64,000 bases of DNA from Flagellimonas taeanensis. GTDB taxonomy: Bacteria > Bacteroidota > Bacteroidia > Flavobacteriales > Flavobacteriaceae. Within the stretch, counting starts at the first letter, position 1. Every line of letters begins with the position of its first letter. This document shows, piece after piece, positions 33,064-42,860 of this stretch. Both the position numbers and the translations under genes were made by a program. Below the pieces are notes generated by a model that did not search any database, was not told the DNA's origin, and saw only the letters and a list, made by a program, of their open reading frames with translations. The stretch covers positions 1-64,000 of the forward strand of contig NZ_QXFO01000011.1 of the NCBI RefSeq assembly GCF_003584105.1. The letters run 5' to 3'.

Positions 33064-35400
33064 TTAAAAGGTATAGGCTACGGTGATTCTTCCGTTGATG
33101 CCTGGTTCCGACTGCCAGTACAGGTATGAACCATAGTTGGCCCCGGAGTACAGGTATTCATCCAAAATGTTGTTGATGTTCAATTGTACCCTAAAGTTGC
33201 TGTTCCTCCATGATAGTGCACCGTCCAGCCTGAAATAATCAGGAAGATCGGATTGGTTATCAGCGGCCCAGGCCCACGTGGAACGGTCCACTTGGTATTG
33301 GTAGCCCAATGAGGCCCCAAATCCTTTCAAAGCAGAGGTTTGGGCAAAATTGTAGTTCAACCATCCATTGGTCACGTGCTTGGCGTGTCCGGCCACCCGT
33401 GTGCCGACCCTGTCAGGATTGGTGTCCTTAGTCACCTCAACTTTGGTGTTTGCATAGTTCAACACCACATTGAGTTCTGGTGTCACCTGTCCTTGAAGGT
33501 CAAACTCGATACCTTTAGATTGGACCTCACCCAAATAAATGGAATAGTTGGGGTTTTCAGGGTCACCGGTCAAAATGTTCTCCTTGGTGATCTGGAAGGC
33601 TCCCAAAGAAGTCCTCAACCTACCATTGAAGAATGTCTTTTTGATACCCCCTTCAATATCGTTGGCATCCACAGGGTCGTTCAATGGTTCCAAGTCGGCA
33701 CTGATACCGGCCTGTGGCAAGAAGGATTGGTCGTAAAGTCCATAAATGGCCAAGTCGGGCAATATGTCCACACTAAGGCCTACACGGGGTGTGACCACAT
33801 TATCGTGCTCGGTTTTCCCCTGGGTGTAAAGATTGGTGTATCGTCCGGCCAATGTCAGGCGGATTTTGTCTTCCAAGAAACCAATCTCATCTTGAAGGTA
33901 GTACCCTCGCACAGTATTGGCACTATATGGTCGTCCACCATTGCGATATTGGACGTTCACCGAGCGGTCAAATTCAGGGAATACCACTCCATATTGAGGA
34001 TTGTAAATATTGAATGGCGTAGTGGTGTCCACAGGAAGGGTGGTTGAGAAATCTGCCCAATAGGCCTTTTCACTGAAATCCAAACCACCTAGGATCTTGT
34101 GTGATATAGTTCCTGTTTGGAAGGCCCCATTGATATACAATTGTGCATACTTGCCCACAGACAATGCATCCCATTGGGAAATGGATCTGATCACATCTCC
34201 GGTATCGCTATCCAGTCCTGCGATCCATGCAGAGTTTCCAACTTGATCATATCGCAGATAGGCCAATTGTCCCTCTACGCTCCAGTTATCCGAAAACTCG
34301 TGTTTGGCGTTCAAGAAGAATGTGACCTCTTGGATGTCAGTCTTGGGATAGTTGGTATCCACAAAGTTGAAATCGCGGGGCAAACTGCCATAGCCATCTG
34401 TTACAGGGCCAAAAATGTATGCTGCCCCAAGGAAAGACTCTGCATCCTGAAGGTTCATTTCAGCAGTGATGGAGGTTTTATCACTGATTTTATAGGTTAG
34501 GGCAGGAGCGAATCCAAATCGGTCAGCTTGTTCATTGCCACGGTGGCTGTCGGTGGTTTGGTACATGGCATTGAAGCGATAAAGCAGTTTTCCGTTACTG
34601 GATGCTTTTCCACCCACGTCCACGGTGCCGCGGTAAAAGTCAAAACTTCCTGCAGAAAAAGACGCATTCGCGATAAATTGTTCCGTTGGTTTTTTGGTGA
34701 CCACATTATAGAAACCACCAGGTTCGCCGGCGGACATCATGAAACCGGCAGGACCTTTCACAAATTCGATGCGCTCCACAGTGTTCATGTCTTCGGCCAA
34801 AGGTCCCCAGCTGTCCTGCACGTTCACACCGTTTCGGAATGCTGGTAGGCGGAAACCGCGCATGTTGATTCGGGCAAATTGGCCCCAGTGCTCCAACATG
34901 GTAACCCCACTGACATTACGCGTAAGTCCGTCCATGATGGTCGTGACCTGTTGGTCCTGGAGAAGCTCGCTGCTGATCACCTGAACATTTTGCGGAAGTT
35001 TCACCAACTCTGTTTTCAGACGAAGGGAAGTGGACGGTTTGTTTTCCACATATTTGTTTTGATGGCCTTCCACAATCACTTCATTGAGTTGTTCCTGTTT
35101 TTCGGCCAGCACAACCAAGGGAGCATTTGTGATATTATTGGCATTTACCCTTACTGAAGCGGTCTGTGTAGTGTACCCGATCATGGAAAACGTAAGGGTG
35201 TACGATCCGGGAGCCAAATCTTCGATCTTGTAATTTCCTGAGTTGTCCGAGGTTGTTCCTAGACTGGTGTTGGAAAGGGCAATGTTCACATTGGCCAATG
35301 GATTGTTTCTTTGATCGGTCACTTTGCCCGAAATGCTGCCGGTTTGGGCCAGCGAAGTATAAAATGTGACAAAGCTAAGGATGAGTAGTATATTCTTCAT
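33064..35400 (-). CDS. TonB-dependent siderophore receptor
   Basis: 778-residue outer-membrane importer. A signal peptide (MKNILLILSFVTFYTSLAQ) leads into a carboxypeptidase-D-like domain (ISGKVTDQRNNPLANVNIAL, to about residue 105). The plug follows (TELVKLPQNVQVISSELLQD, then RINMRGFRLPAFRNGV and VKGPAGFMMSAGEPGGFYNV, all typical of ferric-siderophore receptors), and the barrel ends in aromatic RITVAYTF. It is the first gene of the operon continuing with DUF4198, two small membrane proteins and a PepSY protein. The promoter upstream sits between two arms of an inverted repeat, indicating tight, probably iron-dependent, repression. The specific siderophore is unknown. Confidence 0.94.
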   Translation of the reverse strand: MKNILLILSFVTFYTSLAQTGSISGKVTDQRNNPLANVNIALSNTSLGTTSDNSGNYKIEDLAPGSYTLTFSMIGYTTQTASVRVNANNITNAPLVVLAEKQEQLNEVIVEGHQNKYVENKPSTSLRLKTELVKLPQNVQVISSELLQDQQVTTIMDGLTRNVSGVTMLEHWGQFARINMRGFRLPAFRNGVNVQDSWGPLAEDMNTVERIEFVKGPAGFMMSAGEPGGFYNVVTKKPTEQFIANASFSAGSFDFYRGTVDVGGKASSNGKLLYRFNAMYQTTDSHRGNEQADRFGFAPALTYKISDKTSITAEMNLQDAESFLGAAYIFGPVTDGYGSLPRDFNFVDTNYPKTDIQEVTFFLNAKHEFSDNWSVEGQLAYLRYDQVGNSAWIAGLDSDTGDVIRSISQWDALSVGKYAQLYINGAFQTGTISHKILGGLDFSEKAYWADFSTTLPVDTTTPFNIYNPQYGVVFPEFDRSVNVQYRNGGRPYSANTVRGYYLQDEIGFLEDKIRLTLAGRYTNLYTQGKTEHDNVVTPRVGLSVDILPDLAIYGLYDQSFLPQAGISADLEPLNDPVDANDIEGGIKKTFFNGRLRTSLGAFQITKENILTGDPENPNYSIYLGEVQSKGIEFDLQGQVTPELNVVLNYANTKVEVTKDTNPDRVGTRVAGHAKHVTNGWLNYNFAQTSALKGFGASLGYQYQVDRSTWAWAADNQSDLPDYFRLDGALSWRNSNFRVQLNINNILDEYLYSGANYGSYLYWQSEPGINGRITVAYTF

Positions 35401-35405
35401 TTTTC

Positions 35406-35493
35406 TATTTATAATTGGTCTAAATAAATTTCGGTTGCAAATGTAAATCCCAACACTTGTCTGTGCAAAAAATATTTAGACTAATTATAAATA
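35406..35493. promoter_or_regulatory. Probable iron operator: inverted repeat flanking the receptor promoter
   Basis: Arms 35406-35426 and 35473-35493 are inverted copies matching at 20 of 21 bases; 20 bases of the second arm read TATTTAGACTAATTATAAAT. The spacer of 46 bp contains, on the minus strand, TTTG (35466-35469) and TACATTTG (35438-35445) separated by 20 bp, a well-spaced Bacteroidota promoter. One arm therefore lies just upstream of -33 and the other over the start of the transcript. Binding by an iron repressor (Fur or DtxR type) is inferred from the receptor downstream. Confidence 0.65.
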
Positions 35494-35509
35494 AAATGTG
35501 AAATAGTTA

Positions 35510-35536
35510 TTAACTAATTGTTTTTCAATTAATTAA
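35510..35536. repeat. AT-rich hairpin between the receptor promoter and kdsA
   Basis: TTAACTAATTG and CAATTAATTAA pair at 10 of 11 positions around TTTTT. It may end kdsA transcription, but the stem is AT-only and weak. Confidence 0.3.
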
Positions 35537-35563
35537 AAACATGTAAAATCAAAAAAATGTGTC

Positions 35564-36382
35564 TTAAAGTGAGTTGATGGTAGTTCTGATCGCTGTGAGG
35601 TCGGTCAGTAATTTTTCCAATAAACTTAGGTCCAGCATGTTGGCGCCATCACTTTTTGCATTCGCTGGGTCGAAATGCGTTTCCATAAAAAGTCCGTCCA
35701 CACCGGCAGCAATACCGGCCCTGGACATGGTGCCTATCAAGGCGGGTCTTCCGCCCGTTACACCTGAGGATTGATTGGGCTGTTGCAAGGAGTGGGTCAC
35801 ATCCAGAACCACAGGGGCATATTGTTTCATAGTCGGTATGCCCCGAAAATCCACAATCATGTCCTGGTAGCCGAACATGGTGCCACGATCGGTGATAATG
35901 GCCTGTTCGTTGCCTGTTTCGGTGACTTTGGTCACCGCATGTTTCATGCTCTCAGGACTCATGAACTGTCCTTTTTTTAGGTTGACCACCTTCCCGGTTT
36001 CGGCAGCGGCCACCACCAAATCGGTCTGGCGTACCAAAAAAGCAGGAATTTGAAGCACATCCACATATTCGGCGGCCATGGCGGCATCCGAAATTTCATG
36101 GATGTCCGTTACAGTAGGTACCCCAAAAGTATCTGAGACCTTTTTGAGGATTTTCAAGGCCTTTTCATCCCCAATACCGGTAAAGGAATCGATACGGCTA
36201 CGGTTGGCCTTTTTAAAACTTCCTTTGAACACATAGGGAATCTGCAGTTTGTCCGTAATGGAAACCACAGTTTCGGCAATCCGCATGGCCATATCCTCTC
36301 CTTCAATGGCGCAAGGTCCCGCCAAGAGGAAAAAGTTGTTGCTGTTCGTATGTTTTATCTGGGGTATTTTGGTGATGTCCAT
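35564..36382 (-). CDS. kdsA: 3-deoxy-8-phosphooctulonate synthase (KDO-8-P synthase)
   Basis: Condenses arabinose-5-phosphate with phosphoenolpyruvate to make KDO-8-P for lipopolysaccharide inner core. 272 residues. Conserved blocks: FKGSFKKANRSRIDSFTGIG, VTDIHE, QIPAFLVRQTDLV, VVNLKKGQFMSP and METHFDPANAKSDG. The N-terminal LLAGPCAIEGED has Cys24 where the E. coli enzyme has Asn, the mark of the metal-dependent class. It is divergent from the outer-membrane protein gene at 36458. A -7 element TATATTTG (36398-36405, minus strand) lies 15 bp before the start. Confidence 0.96.
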   Translation of the reverse strand: MDITKIPQIKHTNSNNFFLLAGPCAIEGEDMAMRIAETVVSITDKLQIPYVFKGSFKKANRSRIDSFTGIGDEKALKILKKVSDTFGVPTVTDIHEISDAAMAAEYVDVLQIPAFLVRQTDLVVAAAETGKVVNLKKGQFMSPESMKHAVTKVTETGNEQAIITDRGTMFGYQDMIVDFRGIPTMKQYAPVVLDVTHSLQQPNQSSGVTGGRPALIGTMSRAGIAAGVDGLFMETHFDPANAKSDGANMLDLSLLEKLLTDLTAIRTTINSL

Positions 36383-36397
36383 TTCTTAAAGTTTGCA

Positions 36398-36405
36398 CAA
36401 ATATA
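36398..36405 (-). promoter_or_regulatory. -7 element of the kdsA promoter
   Basis: Minus-strand TATATTTG, exact match to TAnnTTTG, 15 bp before the kdsA ATG. Confidence 0.5.
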
Positions 36406-36457
36406 CTACATAAGCTTGGTAACCTTTTTAGATTTATTGCCAACAAAACCATCAGTC

Positions 36458-37042
36458 ATGATCCAAAAACTACTCATTTTTGCTTTATTGATCTTAAGCT
36501 GTTTTGGAGCTCTTGCCCAGTTCCAAGAGCGGGGCAGAACGTTTGACCTGGTCAATCTGGAACGGCATCAGGTCAGGTTCGACCTGCTAAGCCCAGGATT
36601 CAGTTACGAATTGGGATTGTTCAGGAACCAAAGCATCTCTACCGGATTGGGCTTGGCTACGGCCACGTATGAAGAAGGCTATGCATTTGGGTTGACCATG
36701 AACAACCGATATCGCTATTACCACAATTTCCAAAGACGGATAGACATGGATAAGAATGTTTCAGGGAATTCGGGGAACTATATCGCTGCGGCACAGGCCA
36801 TTTTCTTTTCACAACTGCGGGTGTCCACCAACATTGAAGGTCCAAAGGATTTCAACCTTGGTTTTTATGGGATGGTGTATGGCATCCAACGGACGTATAA
36901 GAATGGGTTCAATTTTAATGCGGAACTGGGAGCAGGACTTTACAAAGGCGATGGCGTTCCCGACGGCTATGGCCCATTGATCCATTTTACCTTCGGATGG
37001 GTCGCTACCAAACGAAAATCGAGGGAACCTGTATTCGATTAG
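36458..37042 (+). CDS. Exported barrel-like protein, paralogue A
   Basis: 194 residues from ATG 36458, which begins a clear signal peptide (MIQKLLIFALLILSCFGALA); earlier in-frame codons read through the kdsA promoter. The mature part is rich in Gly/Tyr/Phe with alternating hydrophobicity, as in small outer-membrane barrels. It shares blocks with the next gene: NRYRYYHNF, SGNSGNYIA, YGIQRTY and a C-terminal FGWV. No named family recognised. The pair is likely a tandem duplication. Confidence 0.75.
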   Translation: MIQKLLIFALLILSCFGALAQFQERGRTFDLVNLERHQVRFDLLSPGFSYELGLFRNQSISTGLGLATATYEEGYAFGLTMNNRYRYYHNFQRRIDMDKNVSGNSGNYIAAAQAIFFSQLRVSTNIEGPKDFNLGFYGMVYGIQRTYKNGFNFNAELGAGLYKGDGVPDGYGPLIHFTFGWVATKRKSREPVFD

Positions 37043-37125
37043 TACTTGGCACAACCAAAGATATCTTCAGCTTCGGATACTATTTTGCGAAAGCTGTTGT
37101 TATAAGATTACCAAATTGACCTACT

Positions 37126-37683
37126 ATGTGCCGCTTCCTATTGTTGGCAATGTTGTTCTGCGGAATGTTGGGCCATGCCCAATATGGCAAGAACTGTGAG
37201 ATACGCCAAATAAAACTGAACATCTTCAATCCCGGCCTTGAGTATGAAATGGGGGTGGGAGTGAACAGTACCCTGGACTTTCGGGTGGCATGGCAAGTGG
37301 CCTTGGAACCCGCCAGTGCCGAACCTCTTGAAAATTTGGATTTCTTTCCCGCCATTACGGCCCAGTACCGCTACTACCACAATTTTGACGGACGCTACCA
37401 CCGCAGAAGGTCCATTTATGGAAACTCAGGCAATTATATCGCACCCACCGTGGCCCTTTTTTCCCCAGGCGAACGAACAGTGGAGGGGCGACTGGTGGAT
37501 GGAGTGCACGGGTATGGTGGTCTCGTCTATGGCATCCAACGCAGTTACAATTCGGGGCTTAGCTTTTCCATTGATGCAGGTGCGGGCTACTATGCAGGTC
37601 CATTCAAAGGGGCCGTTCATCCCGTAGTGAACCTCAGCATCGGGTGGATCATTAGCGAAAAACGCTGGTGTGTGGGTCTGTAG
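37126..37683 (+). CDS. Exported barrel-like protein, paralogue B
   Basis: 185 residues with a signal peptide (MCRFLLLAMLFCGMLGHAQ). It shares with the upstream gene the blocks QYRYYHNFDGRY, YGNSGNYIAPTVALF, YGIQRSYNSGL and SIGWI. Two Cys lie in the mature part (one at CEIR, one near the C terminus). Function unknown; probable small outer-membrane barrel. It ends 96 bp before typA, which has its own promoter. Confidence 0.75.
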   Translation: MCRFLLLAMLFCGMLGHAQYGKNCEIRQIKLNIFNPGLEYEMGVGVNSTLDFRVAWQVALEPASAEPLENLDFFPAITAQYRYYHNFDGRYHRRRSIYGNSGNYIAPTVALFSPGERTVEGRLVDGVHGYGGLVYGIQRSYNSGLSFSIDAGAGYYAGPFKGAVHPVVNLSIGWIISEKRWCVGL

Positions 37684-37753
37684 TTATGAAACTACCACAA
37701 AATCAATAAGATAAAAATAACATTTGGATGTATGGACAAGTGGAAAATAGCAG

Positions 37754-37761
37754 TATCTTTG
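37754..37761 (+). promoter_or_regulatory. -7 element of the typA promoter
   Basis: TATCTTTG, exact match to TAnnTTTG, 18 bp before ATG 37780. The nearest TTTG (37723-37726) is somewhat far at 27 bp. Confidence 0.5.
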
Positions 37762-37779
37762 CGCCCTTAAAATCAGGTT

Positions 37780-39579
37780 ATGTCCAAAATCAAAAATATT
37801 GCAATCATTGCCCACGTTGACCACGGTAAGACCACCTTGGTGGATAAGATCATGTACCATTGCCAATTGTTCCGAGACAACGAGAACAAGGGTGATCTGA
37901 TATTGGACAACAATGACCTGGAGCGGGAACGAGGGATCACTATTGTGTCCAAGAACGTTTCCGTGGTGTACAAGGATACAAAAATTAACATTATAGATAC
38001 TCCTGGGCACGCCGATTTCGGTGGCGAAGTGGAGCGTGTACTCAATATGGCCGATGGGGTTCTGTTGTTGGTGGATGCCTTCGAAGGCCCCATGCCACAG
38101 ACCCGTTTCGTACTCCAAAAAGCCATCGACCTTGGTCTGAAGCCCTGTGTGGTCATCAACAAGGTGGACAAGGAAAACTGTACGCCCGAAGAAGTCCATG
38201 AAAAAGTATTCGATTTGATGTTCGAGCTTGGGGCAGAGGAGTGGCAGTTGGATTTCCCAACGGTATATGGTTCCGCAAAGAACAACTGGATGGGTACGGA
38301 TTGGCAAAAGCCGACCCAGAACATCGAACCGCTTTTGGACATGGTCATTGAGCATGTGCCCGAGTTCAAGCCAGAGCAAGGTACCACACAAATGTTGATC
38401 ACTTCTTTGGATTACTCTTCATTTACCGGCCGTATTGCCATTGGAAGATTGCAGAGAGGCACACTCAAGGAAGGACAGAACATATCCTTGGTAAAAAGGG
38501 ATGGAAAAATCATCAAGACCAAAGTGAAGGAACTCTTCACCTTTGAAGGTCTGGGACGCCAAAAAGTACAAGAGGTGGTAGCGGGTGATATCTGTGCCAT
38601 AGTGGGGGTGGAAGGTTTTGAAATCGGTGATACCGTGGCCGATTTTGAAAACCCAGAGCAATTGAAGACCATTGCCATTGATGAGCCTACCATGAGTATG
38701 CTCTTTACCATTAACGACAGTCCATTTTTTGGAAAGGATGGGAAGTTTGTGACCTCAAGACACATCAAGGAGCGTTTGGAAAAAGAGCTGGAAAAGAACT
38801 TGGCCCTTAGGGTACAGGAAACAGGTAGTGCCGATAAATTTATGGTCTTTGGCCGTGGGGTATTGCACCTTTCGGTATTGATCGAGACCATGAGAAGGGA
38901 AGGCTACGAGCTCCAGATAGGACAGCCGCAAGTAATCATCAAGGAGATTGATGGTGTAAAATGCGAGCCAGTGGAACATTTGACCATTGACCTGCCTGAA
39001 GAAGTTTCAGGAAAGGCCGTGGAAATGGTATCGATGCGAAAAGGAGAGATGACCAGCATGGAAGCCAAAGGTTCCCGAATGCTCTGTGAGTTCCTCATCC
39101 CGTCCCGTGGGATTATCGGTCTACGAAACCAATTGTTGACCGCAACGGCGGGAGAGGCCATTATGGCACACCGCTTTTTGGAATATCAACCCTTGAAAGG
39201 GGACATTCCCCAGCGATTGAACGGTTCATTGGTATCCATGGAAAATGGTACCGCCATTCCATATTCCATCGACAAGCTACAGGAACGTGGCAAGTTCTTT
39301 ATTGACCCGGGAGAGGATATCTATGAAGGCCAGGTAATCGGGGAGAATTCCCGTGGCGATGATATGACGGTGAATGTGACCAAGACCAAAAAACTGTCCA
39401 ACGTCCGATCTTCAGGAGCGGATGAAAAGGCGAAAATTGTACCTGCTATCAAGTTTTCCTTGGAAGAGGCCCTCGAATATATCCAGAAGGACGAATATGT
39501 CGAAGTGACCCCAAAACATCTTAGGATTCGGAAGATTTATCTAAAAGAGGTAGATAGAAAGCGAAACAAGGTGGTTTAA
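37780..39579 (+). CDS. typA: Ribosome-associated GTPase TypA/BipA
   Basis: 599-residue translational GTPase that binds the ribosome and helps 50S assembly and stress adaptation. GTP motifs: G1 [10 protein letters not shown] (residues 10-19), switch ERGITIV, G3 [16 protein letters not shown] and G4 NKVDKE. Domain II, the EF-G-like domains III and V, and the BipA-specific C-terminal domain ([20 protein letters not shown] and on) are complete. Length is standard. Convergent with the polyphosphate glucokinase gene; their stop codons overlap. Confidence 0.98.
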   Translation: MSKIKNIAIIAHVDHGKTTLVDKIMYHCQLFRDNENKGDLILDNNDLERERGITIVSKNVSVVYKDTKINIIDTPGHADFGGEVERVLNMADGVLLLVDAFEGPMPQTRFVLQKAIDLGLKPCVVINKVDKENCTPEEVHEKVFDLMFELGAEEWQLDFPTVYGSAKNNWMGTDWQKPTQNIEPLLDMVIEHVPEFKPEQGTTQMLITSLDYSSFTGRIAIGRLQRGTLKEGQNISLVKRDGKIIKTKVKELFTFEGLGRQKVQEVVAGDICAIVGVEGFEIGDTVADFENPEQLKTIAIDEPTMSMLFTINDSPFFGKDGKFVTSRHIKERLEKELEKNLALRVQETGSADKFMVFGRGVLHLSVLIETMRREGYELQIGQPQVIIKEIDGVKCEPVEHLTIDLPEEVSGKAVEMVSMRKGEMTSMEAKGSRMLCEFLIPSRGIIGLRNQLLTATAGEAIMAHRFLEYQPLKGDIPQRLNGSLVSMENGTAIPYSIDKLQERGKFFIDPGEDIYEGQVIGENSRGDDMTVNVTKTKKLSNVRSSGADEKAKIVPAIKFSLEEALEYIQKDEYVEVTPKHLRIRKIYLKEVDRKRNKVV

Positions 39580-40340
39580 CCTTTGGTCAGATGCCCGTGG
39601 TGCTGCTCCCTTAGGCAGGCCACGGCCGCACCTATGATTCCGGCGTGGTTCATCAGTTCCGCCTTTATCACTGGGGTGTCTATGTCAATGATATGACTGA
39701 ACTCGTCCCAGTCTTTTGAGGTTCCACCACCAACGATGATGAGGTCAGGACTTACGATCAGTTCGACCAATTTTAAGAACTTGTTGAAACGCTTGCCCCA
39801 TTTTTTGAAGTCGAGGTCTTCCCTGTCCTTGGCCGAAGCTGCGGCCCAACTCTCAATTTTCTTGTGTTTTTTATAGGGAATCTGCCCCAGTTCAAAATTA
39901 GGGATGAGCACCCCGTTGAAAAAGGCACCACTGCCAAGTCCTGTGCCAATGGTGATCATGATCACCAGTCCGTTCTTACCTTTTCCCACACCGTAGTTCA
40001 TGGAGGCATACCCGGCAGCATCGGCATCGTTCAGGACCGTAAATTCCTGTCCAGTGGTTTCGGTGAAGAGTTCATCGATGTTCACGCCCACCCAGCTTTT
40101 GTGAAGGTTTCCCTGGGAAAGGCACACGCCGTTTTTTACAATGGAAGGAAAACCACAGCCTACGGGACCACTATAATTGAAATGCTCTACGATCTGGGCC
40201 ACCACTTCGGCCATCGCTTGGGGCTTTTTGGATTTTGGTGTTGGGATACGGAAACGTTCAGTCAACATTTCGCCGGTTTCGGCATTCACGAGGGCACCTT
40301 TGATGCCGCTTCCTCCTATATCGATACCAAGAATTTCCAT
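39576..40340 (-). CDS. ppgK: Polyphosphate glucokinase (ROK family)
   Basis: Phosphorylates glucose using inorganic polyphosphate (and often ATP). 254 residues from ATG 40340, which puts the phosphate-1 motif at the start as usual ([18 protein letters not shown]); longer in-frame starts add a non-homologous tail. The sugar/Asp motif [17 protein letters not shown] holds the catalytic Asp, followed by [19 protein letters not shown] and [12 protein letters not shown]. The protein lacks an N-terminal regulatory domain. Use of polyphosphate is inferred from overall similarity to PpgK rather than from a single residue. It overlaps typA by 4 bp at the 3' end. Confidence 0.85.
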   Translation of the reverse strand: MEILGIDIGGSGIKGALVNAETGEMLTERFRIPTPKSKKPQAMAEVVAQIVEHFNYSGPVGCGFPSIVKNGVCLSQGNLHKSWVGVNIDELFTETTGQEFTVLNDADAAGYASMNYGVGKGKNGLVIMITIGTGLGSGAFFNGVLIPNFELGQIPYKKHKKIESWAAASAKDREDLDFKKWGKRFNKFLKLVELIVSPDLIIVGGGTSKDWDEFSHIIDIDTPVIKAELMNHAGIIGAAVACLREQHHGHLTKG

Positions 40341-40424
40341 AAACGGAAGTTTTTTGTTTAGGCAAAGAAACAAAAAACTTTTCGGGTCCTAAGATTTAGT
40401 CGGTGTCTAATCCCGAAATAGGGG

Positions 40425-41108
40425 TCATATGGCCTTTTGGACCACTTCAAAAACCTTGCTTTCGTCGCATTTTAAGGTTTTGTGGGGATATTTGAGGATA
40501 AGGGCATAGTCGTGGGTGGCCATGATAATGGTACGTCCATTCTGGTTGATGTCCTGGAGCACTTTCATAACTTCCACACTGGTCTGGGGGTCCAAGTTTC
40601 CCGTAGGCTCGTCGGCAAGGATGAGCTCTGGGTCGTTCAGTAGGGCACGGGCTATGGCAATGCGCTGTTGCTCCCCACCAGAAAGTTCGTGTGGGAATTT
40701 GAATCCCTTGGTCTTCATACCGACCTTATCCAGTACCGCCTCGATTTTTTCATCCATTTTTGCGGCCTCCGTCCATCCGGTCGCTTTTAGTACGAAGCGA
40801 AGGTTGTTGTTCACGTTGCGGTCGGGCAGCAACTTGAAATCCTGGAAAACGATGCCCAGTTTCCTTCGCAGAAAGGGAATGTCCTTTTCTTTGAGGGTTT
40901 TAAGGTCAAAATCAACTACTTGCCCGGTCCCTTGCCTGAGGGGAAGGTCGGCATAGAGGGTCTTCATAAAACTACTCTTGCCACTGCCGGTTTTTCCTAT
41001 CACATACACAAACTCGCCTTTCTTTACTTCAAGGTCGATATGGTTCAGTACTAGGTTCTCATCTTGGAATACGGCAACATCCTCTAATTTTACGATGGTC
41101 TCGGGCAT
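40425..41108 (-). CDS. ftsE: FtsE-like ABC transporter ATPase
   Basis: 227-residue cytoplasmic ATPase that pairs with FtsX in cell division and control of peptidoglycan hydrolases. Walker [11 protein letters not shown]-loop VFQDFKLL, signature [14 protein letters not shown], Walker [13 protein letters not shown] and switch His (ATHDYA) are intact. No ftsX gene is adjacent; in Bacteroidota it can be elsewhere. A TTTG-N22-TACTTTTG promoter precedes the gene. The FtsE name rests on overall resemblance, including [20 protein letters not shown]; LolD-type members are the main alternative. Confidence 0.88.
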   Translation of the reverse strand: MPETIVKLEDVAVFQDENLVLNHIDLEVKKGEFVYVIGKTGSGKSSFMKTLYADLPLRQGTGQVVDFDLKTLKEKDIPFLRRKLGIVFQDFKLLPDRNVNNNLRFVLKATGWTEAAKMDEKIEAVLDKVGMKTKGFKFPHELSGGEQQRIAIARALLNDPELILADEPTGNLDPQTSVEVMKVLQDINQNGRTIIMATHDYALILKYPHKTLKCDESKVFEVVQKAI

Positions 41109-41129
41109 AATTTGATTTCAAAAGCGATA

Positions 41130-41163
41130 CAAAAGTATTTGAAATTAAGTGATCGGAATCAAA
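41130..41163 (-). promoter_or_regulatory. ftsE promoter
   Basis: Minus-strand TACTTTTG (41130-41137) matches TAnnTTTG and is preceded by TTTG (41160-41163) at 22 bp spacing. The -7 element is 21 bp before the ATG. Confidence 0.55.
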
Positions 41164-41204
41164 ATTTAAGGTTAAAGACCAATTTTTTCAACAAATAGGA
41201 AAAA

Positions 41205-42302
41205 TCAACCTTTCCAGATTTTCGAATTTAGATTGAGGTCTTCCACAATGCCAAGGACATTGGAAATGTTTTCTGCGAACGATTCAAAAGCATTGGAACG
41301 AGTCAGGTCCTTGCCTTGCGGAAGGCTAAAAAAACCGTCAGGATGTTGAATGGCCATGTACAACTTATCGCCATGGAACGATAGCATGATGGGCCTGTCC
41401 ATTTTTCTTTTCAAGAATGTGATCCGTTCCATGAAAGCCGTTGAAAGAATATAGCGTGCCTCTACTTGGTCGGTACCATAGACCACAAATTCATTCTCAA
41501 ACTCGGGATGTTCAAGGTTGATGAGTTGTTTTCGGTTGAGCTTGAGGGATTGGATGGTCTTGGCCAAATAACCGATTTTTTTTTCGAGCTTGTCCGGCAA
41601 TACGATTGTGCTGCCATTGATCTTTTTGTTGAAATCGATGATGGCGTACATACCCATAAAACTGTATCCTGTCTGGTCAATGGAGTGGTTCTTGGAAAAC
41701 CAGGGCCTAAGGTAGTTATAGGCAACATGGAGATGGACGAGGAATGGGATGTACATGAAATAGGAGCCAAAAAAGCTTTGGTTGATGATTTTTACGTCCC
41801 CCATAACAATAGAGGTGTCCCCGACCTTGCCCGCTGCGAGACCAGTACTCATGTTATATACCTTTTGTTGCTTGTTTTTAGTGCCCGGTGCCTGGGTATA
41901 GGTGGGCATCAACTCACTTTTGGTAATGGCCTCTGAGGTAATCTGTTTTTGTGGACTGAACTTTAGCCCAGGGGTGATGTTGTCCAATATGGGTTGTAAG
42001 ATTTCCCTTTCCAGTTGTTTGTATGTAATACCGATGCGGTTCGCTTTTGTCATGAAAACGAAATAGAGCACCCAATACAAGATCAAAAAAACTTGGAAGG
42101 TTGCCCCAGAACTGCCACGGAATATTTCGGTGATCCACACATTGTTGAAATAGGTGACCGCGGGCAGGAAAAAGAGGCCCAATACGAATGTGAGTATGAA
42201 CAGATTGCCACCTATTTTATAAAAGCGCTGTTTTCTTCTCAGTTTTTCGGCCTGATGGAGCAAGGGCAGCAACTCATTTTTGATACTTTTGGAATTTTCC
42301 AT
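41205..42302 (-). CDS. DUF3137 membrane protein
   Basis: 365 residues from ATG 42302; a TTG six bases further upstream is the alternative. Two membrane helices lie near residues 30-50 and 65-90 (LFILTFVLGLFFLPAV, FQVFLILYWVLYFVFM). The rest is cytoplasmic with a TSIVMGDVKIINQSFFG stretch and GRVDLLARE-like charged regions. DUF3137 proteins are typically encoded with LemA, as here (LemA stop 12 bp upstream). Function unknown; the LemA link suggests envelope stress or signalling. Confidence 0.85.
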   Translation of the reverse strand: MENSKSIKNELLPLLHQAEKLRRKQRFYKIGGNLFILTFVLGLFFLPAVTYFNNVWITEIFRGSSGATFQVFLILYWVLYFVFMTKANRIGITYKQLEREILQPILDNITPGLKFSPQKQITSEAITKSELMPTYTQAPGTKNKQQKVYNMSTGLAAGKVGDTSIVMGDVKIINQSFFGSYFMYIPFLVHLHVAYNYLRPWFSKNHSIDQTGYSFMGMYAIIDFNKKINGSTIVLPDKLEKKIGYLAKTIQSLKLNRKQLINLEHPEFENEFVVYGTDQVEARYILSTAFMERITFLKRKMDRPIMLSFHGDKLYMAIQHPDGFFSLPQGKDLTRSNAFESFAENISNVLGIVEDLNLNSKIWKG

Positions 42303-42314
42303 ACCCAAATCGTA

Positions 42315-42860
42315 TTAGAAGGAAACTTCTGGGGCCTTTTTTTCTTCGTCCTCTATGGTGAACAGCGTTTTTGGGGAATATCCCATCATTTTGCCCATTA
42401 CATTGGAAGGGAACATCTCCAAGGCATTGTTGAAGGCATTCACAGCCGAATTGTAGGCCCTTCGGGCCGCTGAAAGCTGTTCTTCCACCTCGTTCAGGCT
42501 GACCTGGAGCATGAGGAAGTTTTCACTCGACTTGAGTTCTGGATAGGCTTCTGCCCTTATGTGCAGGTTTCCCAATAGCATCCCCAACTGGTTTTCCCAT
42601 TTAAATCGGTCATTGGTCAGTATTTTTTCAGACATGATTTTTTCCCGAAGTTGTGTGATTTCTGTCAGGGTTGCCCGTTCGTGCTCCATATGTCCCTTGA
42701 CGGTGTTGATGAGGCGGGGGATCAAGTCCGTTCTTTTTTTGAGCATTACATCAATACTGCTGTAGGCTTCGTGCACCTTGTTCTTTTTTGCAATAAGATT
42801 GTTGAACTGAAAAATGGCTAAGAGCAACAGGGCTCCAAAAATGATGATGGCGTAGGTCAT
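42315..42860 (-). CDS. lemA: LemA family protein
   Basis: 181 residues: one N-terminal membrane helix (AIIIFGALLLLAIFQFNNLI) and a four-helix coiled domain. Conserved LemA blocks include YSSIDVMLKKRTDLIPRLIN, VKGHMEHE, YPELKSSENFL and RRAYNSAVNAFNNALEMFPS. LemA proteins are membrane-anchored; their molecular role is not settled. Operon with DUF3137. Confidence 0.96.
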   Translation of the reverse strand: MTYAIIIFGALLLLAIFQFNNLIAKKNKVHEAYSSIDVMLKKRTDLIPRLINTVKGHMEHERATLTEITQLREKIMSEKILTNDRFKWENQLGMLLGNLHIRAEAYPELKSSENFLMLQVSLNEVEEQLSAARRAYNSAVNAFNNALEMFPSNVMGKMMGYSPKTLFTIEDEEKKAPEVSF

